Shown one piece after another: positions 32,246 through 34,477 of a stretch of DNA of 34,477 nucleotides. A program made the translations under genes and the position numbers. A model generated the notes under the pieces. The model searched no databases. It saw only the letters and a program-made list of their open reading frames with translations, and was not told the DNA's origin. Source of the stretch: a virus; the IMG/VR virus record IMGVR_UViG_3300037493_000564, positions 1 to 34,477 of that record, one strand, 5' to 3'. Within the stretch, counting starts at the first letter, position 1. Every line of letters starts with the position of its first letter.

Positions 32246-32581
32246 ATGACCGTCACCGTCAAAGCCCTGATTCCGGCCAAGCAGGCCGAGAACGCGCAGA
32301 CCACGCAGTACACCGCCGTGAACTGCAAGGCTATCATCGACAAGTTCACAGCCACCAACACGACGGCGGCCAACGTCACAATCTCGGTGAACCTCGTCAC
32401 CTCTGGCGGCACCGCTGGCACGACAAACCTGATTGTGGACACTCGGGCCATTGCGCCTGACGAGACCTACACGTTCCCCGAGTTGGTGGGCCAAGTGCTC
32501 GACAGCGGAGGGTTTATCTCAACCATCGCCGGCACAGCGACGGCACTGACGATTCGCGCAAGCGGCAGGGAGATTACCTAA
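32246..32581 (+). CDS. Hypothetical beta-sandwich virion protein
   Basis: 111 residues, with AAGGAT before the ATG. A strand-rich sequence with TATNTTAANVTISVNLV and a Gly/Thr loop suggests an immunoglobulin-like or small beta-sandwich domain, common in fibre-associated proteins. The stop and the next start share TAATG. No family is recognised with certainty. Confidence 0.6.
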   Translation: MTVTVKALIPAKQAENAQTTQYTAVNCKAIIDKFTATNTTAANVTISVNLVTSGGTAGTTNLIVDTRAIAPDETYTFPELVGQVLDSGGFISTIAGTATALTIRASGREIT

Positions 32582-32988
32582 TGGACTACGCAAAAATGCC
32601 AAAAATGATGCTTGCCGGATTCGGCGGCATACCTATGGACGAGCCGCTGCTGACCAACGCAGAGAACAAAAAGAACTACGTCATCGCGGTGCAGGACTGG
32701 AACTACGGCCCCGAGGTGCCCACCAACGAACCAGGCGCAAACAAGGAGTTCTACGCAGGGCTGGCCGAGGCCATGCAGTGCGACGAGAAGGACGCACGGC
32801 GCAAGCACTGCTCCAACTGCGGCTACTACGACAACAGCCTGATGGCACAGGTGCGCATCGAGCGCATTCCGATGGCAGCCTACGACAAGGGCGCAGGCTT
32901 TCGTGGCCACTGCGAGAAACTGAACTTCATCTGCAACGACATGCGCGTCTGCCAATCCTGGGAAGACCGGGAAGAAGACGAGGATTGA
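32581..32988 (+). CDS. Conserved Cys-containing phage protein
   Basis: 135 residues, with GGGAGA before the ATG. A cysteine cluster (CSNCGYYDN..., GHCEKLNFICNDMRVCQSW) resembles small metal- or Fe-S-binding folds such as high-potential iron-sulfur-like domains, though only about five cysteines are grouped. Acidic tail. Its place among tail genes of P22-like phages suggests a minor virion or assembly protein. Confidence 0.6.
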   Translation: MDYAKMPKMMLAGFGGIPMDEPLLTNAENKKNYVIAVQDWNYGPEVPTNEPGANKEFYAGLAEAMQCDEKDARRKHCSNCGYYDNSLMAQVRIERIPMAAYDKGAGFRGHCEKLNFICNDMRVCQSWEDREEDED

Positions 32989-33015
32989 CCAAATGTCGAA
33001 TTGTGAGAAAATGCA

Positions 33016-33519
33016 ATGGCTGAGCTTATCGAGCCGCCAGCAGCTCATCCGACCATTGAAAGGTTGCGCATGACTGGTGCCGATTGGCTGAGACTGAACC
33101 TGCAAAGGGTTCTCGCGCTACCTGCGCCAGCCATCGAGTGGCTGCTCATGCTCTACGGAGCAATTCAGGTCTTTGATGACGTGGCCGACGGTGATGTCGT
33201 CAAACGTGATGACTTGAATGCTGTGATCTGGAACACGCTGGTCGGCATGAACCAGAACACATTCTGGATTGCAAACTCGCAAACCCTGACGCCTCTCGTG
33301 GCGGCGGGAATTTTAAAGTGGCAAGCGTCCGACCAAGCTGAGCGCAATGGCAAGGCAGACGCACGCTCGTTTGTCTGGCGTGCAGGCTACTATGATGTGG
33401 TGCTGATGACGGTGGCGCTGTGCCACGGCACTCAGCGCGCCACTGAAACGGCGCAACAAGTCATGCAGCTGTACGGCGAGACGCTTGAAGATTACATGAA
33501 GGAGTTTGGCAATGCCTGA
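33016..33519 (+). CDS. Conserved phage protein before the ejection genes (gp14-like slot)
   Basis: 167 residues from the ATG at 33016. An ATG at 33070 with AAAGG upstream is an alternative start. The segments WLLMLYGAIQVFDDVADGDVV and AAGILKWQASDQAERNGKADARSFVWRAGYYDVVLMTVALCHG are conserved-looking, helical and moderately hydrophobic. It sits in the slot of P22 gp14, which is needed for ejection-protein assembly. Similarity to gp14 is not evident, so the role is positional inference. Confidence 0.6.
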   Translation: MAELIEPPAAHPTIERLRMTGADWLRLNLQRVLALPAPAIEWLLMLYGAIQVFDDVADGDVVKRDDLNAVIWNTLVGMNQNTFWIANSQTLTPLVAAGILKWQASDQAERNGKADARSFVWRAGYYDVVLMTVALCHGTQRATETAQQVMQLYGETLEDYMKEFGNA

Positions 33520-34447
33520 TCCCATAACGGCCCTAGTTGTCGGAGGCACCCAAGTTGTCGGCGGCATGGTGCAAAGCAATGCAGCCAGCAAGGCTGCCGG
33601 TGCACAAACGCAAGCCGCCCAGGCTGGCATTGATGAGCAGCGTCGCCAGTTTGAGGCAATGCAAGAAATTCTCAAGCTCTACGTCAGCGCAGGCACTACT
33701 GCCATCGGTGGCCTGAAGCCTTACGCTGAAGCCGGAGCGCCTGCACTAGAGCAGCAGCAGGCATTGCTTGGCCTGCGCGGCCAAGAGGCCCAGCAAGCAG
33801 CCATTGCAGGAATTGAGCAGGGCGCAGGCTTTCAGGCTCAAGTCCGGCAGGGTGAGGAAGCGCTGCTGCAGCGTGCATCGGCAACTGGTGGCCTTCGCGG
33901 TGGCAACATCCAAGCCGCACTGGCACAGTTCAGGCCGCAAATGCTGCAGCAGGAAATCGCAACCCAGTACGGCCGCCTTGGCGGTCTGACATCACTGGGC
34001 CAGATGACCAGCCAGAACTTGGCACAAATGGGCCAAGCGTCGGCTGCTGGCATTGGCGCGGCTGGCCTGCGAACTGGTGCAGACATTGCAGGGCTGATGG
34101 GGCAGCAAGGCGCTGCAAGCGCCGGTGCAAATCTGGCGCAGGGCCAAGCCTTTGCCAACGTCCTGAACCTGCCTGCTCAGTTCTTGGGCGCGCAGTACGG
34201 TGCAACCGCAGGCAGGACTGGCACAGCAATGACGCCAGGCTTGGGCAACATCTTCAGCGACATCCGACTGAAAAAGAACATCCAACGCATCGGCACCCGG
34301 CCAGATGGCCTGGGCGTCTACGAGTTTGAATACACCTGGGGCGGCGGTCGTCAGATCGGTCTGATGGCGCAAGAGGTGCTAGGCGTCTATCCTGACGCTG
34401 TGGGCCAGTCCGGTGGCTACCTCACCGTGGACTACAGCAAGGTATAA
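33512..34447 (+). CDS. Ejection protein (P22 gp7-like slot) with C-terminal S74-like chaperone remnant
   Basis: 311 residues from the ATG at 33512, which has AAGGAG seven bases upstream. A TTG at 33506 is less likely. Residues 1-45 are Ala/Gln/Gly-rich helix (DPITALVVGGTQVVGG), followed by a long Ala/Gln/Gly body, as in DNA-transfer proteins. Residues about 249-311 (SDIRLKKNIQRIG... GLMAQEVLGVYPDAV) match the conserved core of the peptidase S74 intramolecular chaperone, including the Ser249/Lys254 pair with the five-residue spacing of the catalytic dyad. The contig junction lies in this gene, and the stop overlaps the next Shine-Dalgarno. Confidence 0.78.
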   Translation: MPDPITALVVGGTQVVGGMVQSNAASKAAGAQTQAAQAGIDEQRRQFEAMQEILKLYVSAGTTAIGGLKPYAEAGAPALEQQQALLGLRGQEAQQAAIAGIEQGAGFQAQVRQGEEALLQRASATGGLRGGNIQAALAQFRPQMLQQEIATQYGRLGGLTSLGQMTSQNLAQMGQASAAGIGAAGLRTGADIAGLMGQQGAASAGANLAQGQAFANVLNLPAQFLGAQYGATAGRTGTAMTPGLGNIFSDIRLKKNIQRIGTRPDGLGVYEFEYTWGGGRQIGLMAQEVLGVYPDAVGQSGGYLTVDYSKV

Positions 34448-34477
34448 GGAGCCACAAATGGTCCAACCAATCAACTA
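34351..34477. repeat. Terminal direct repeat, right copy
   Basis: Identical to bases 1-127. See the left copy. After joining, position 34351 is position 1, and the ejection operon runs uninterrupted from 33512 through 4650. Confidence 0.95.

Noticed and set aside
1-34477. Integrase, CI repressor, tRNA genes, CRISPR arrays, insertion sequences, diversity-generating retroelement
   Set aside because: None could be recognised by reading both strands. The only mobile element seen is the intein with its endonuclease.

Overview
The window is a complete, circularly assembled genome of a tailed phage with a P22-like (short-tailed) virion. The first 127 bases are repeated exactly as the last 127, so the unique genome is about 34,350 bp and the window cuts through one ejection-protein gene. 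Composition is moderately high in GC, and codon use and Shine-Dalgarno sequences fit a Gram-negative proteobacterial host. Host identity cannot be read more precisely, although several small proteins resemble ones I associate with phages of Burkholderiales-like hosts. I see no integrase, CI-type repressor, DNA polymerase, tRNA or CRISPR array, so a lytic or non-integrating life style with host-dependent replication is the simplest reading.

Layout. A divergent control region lies at about 16480-16596. Leftwards (minus strand, 16479 to 7892) runs an early operon of tightly overlapping genes: a Sak4-like ATPase, a DUF669-type ssDNA-binding-like protein, a RecB/Cas4-like nuclease, a cytosine methyltransferase-like protein, a DECH-box helicase interrupted by an intein, a VRR-NUC nuclease and a series of very small genes that includes a ribbon-helix-helix protein and a zinc ribbon. 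Rightwards (plus strand) come a P22 Cro-like repressor, a PAPS-reductase/PP-loop enzyme, a TOPRIM primase-helicase, a probable replication origin (helically spaced GCCCCT iterons plus a perfect DnaA box at 19670-19816), and a ParB-methyltransferase fusion. These are followed by small and large terminase, portal, scaffold, coat, head-completion and tail-accessory genes. Across the circle junction come three ejection proteins (the third with a lytic transglycosylase domain), the tailspike, and a lysis block (HExxH mini-protein, holin-like proteins, M15 endolysin). Plus and minus operons collide tail to tail at 7892-7895 with overlapping stop codons.

How the parts work together. Cro and the overlapping divergent promoters would set early expression. 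The primase-helicase would load at the iteron/DnaA region and recruit the host polymerase. The Sak4/DUF669/RecB-like/VRR-NUC set looks like a recombination module that could create concatemers for headful packaging by the P22-like terminase and portal.

The most striking element is the 276-residue intein between the DE and CH of the helicase DECH box (11666-12493). Its homing endonuclease, a zinc-finger plus EDxHD/Vsr-like nuclease, is not fused in frame. It is encoded in another register of the same strand, inside the intein, so the same bases code for the intein middle and C-terminal splicing blocks and for a complete endonuclease.
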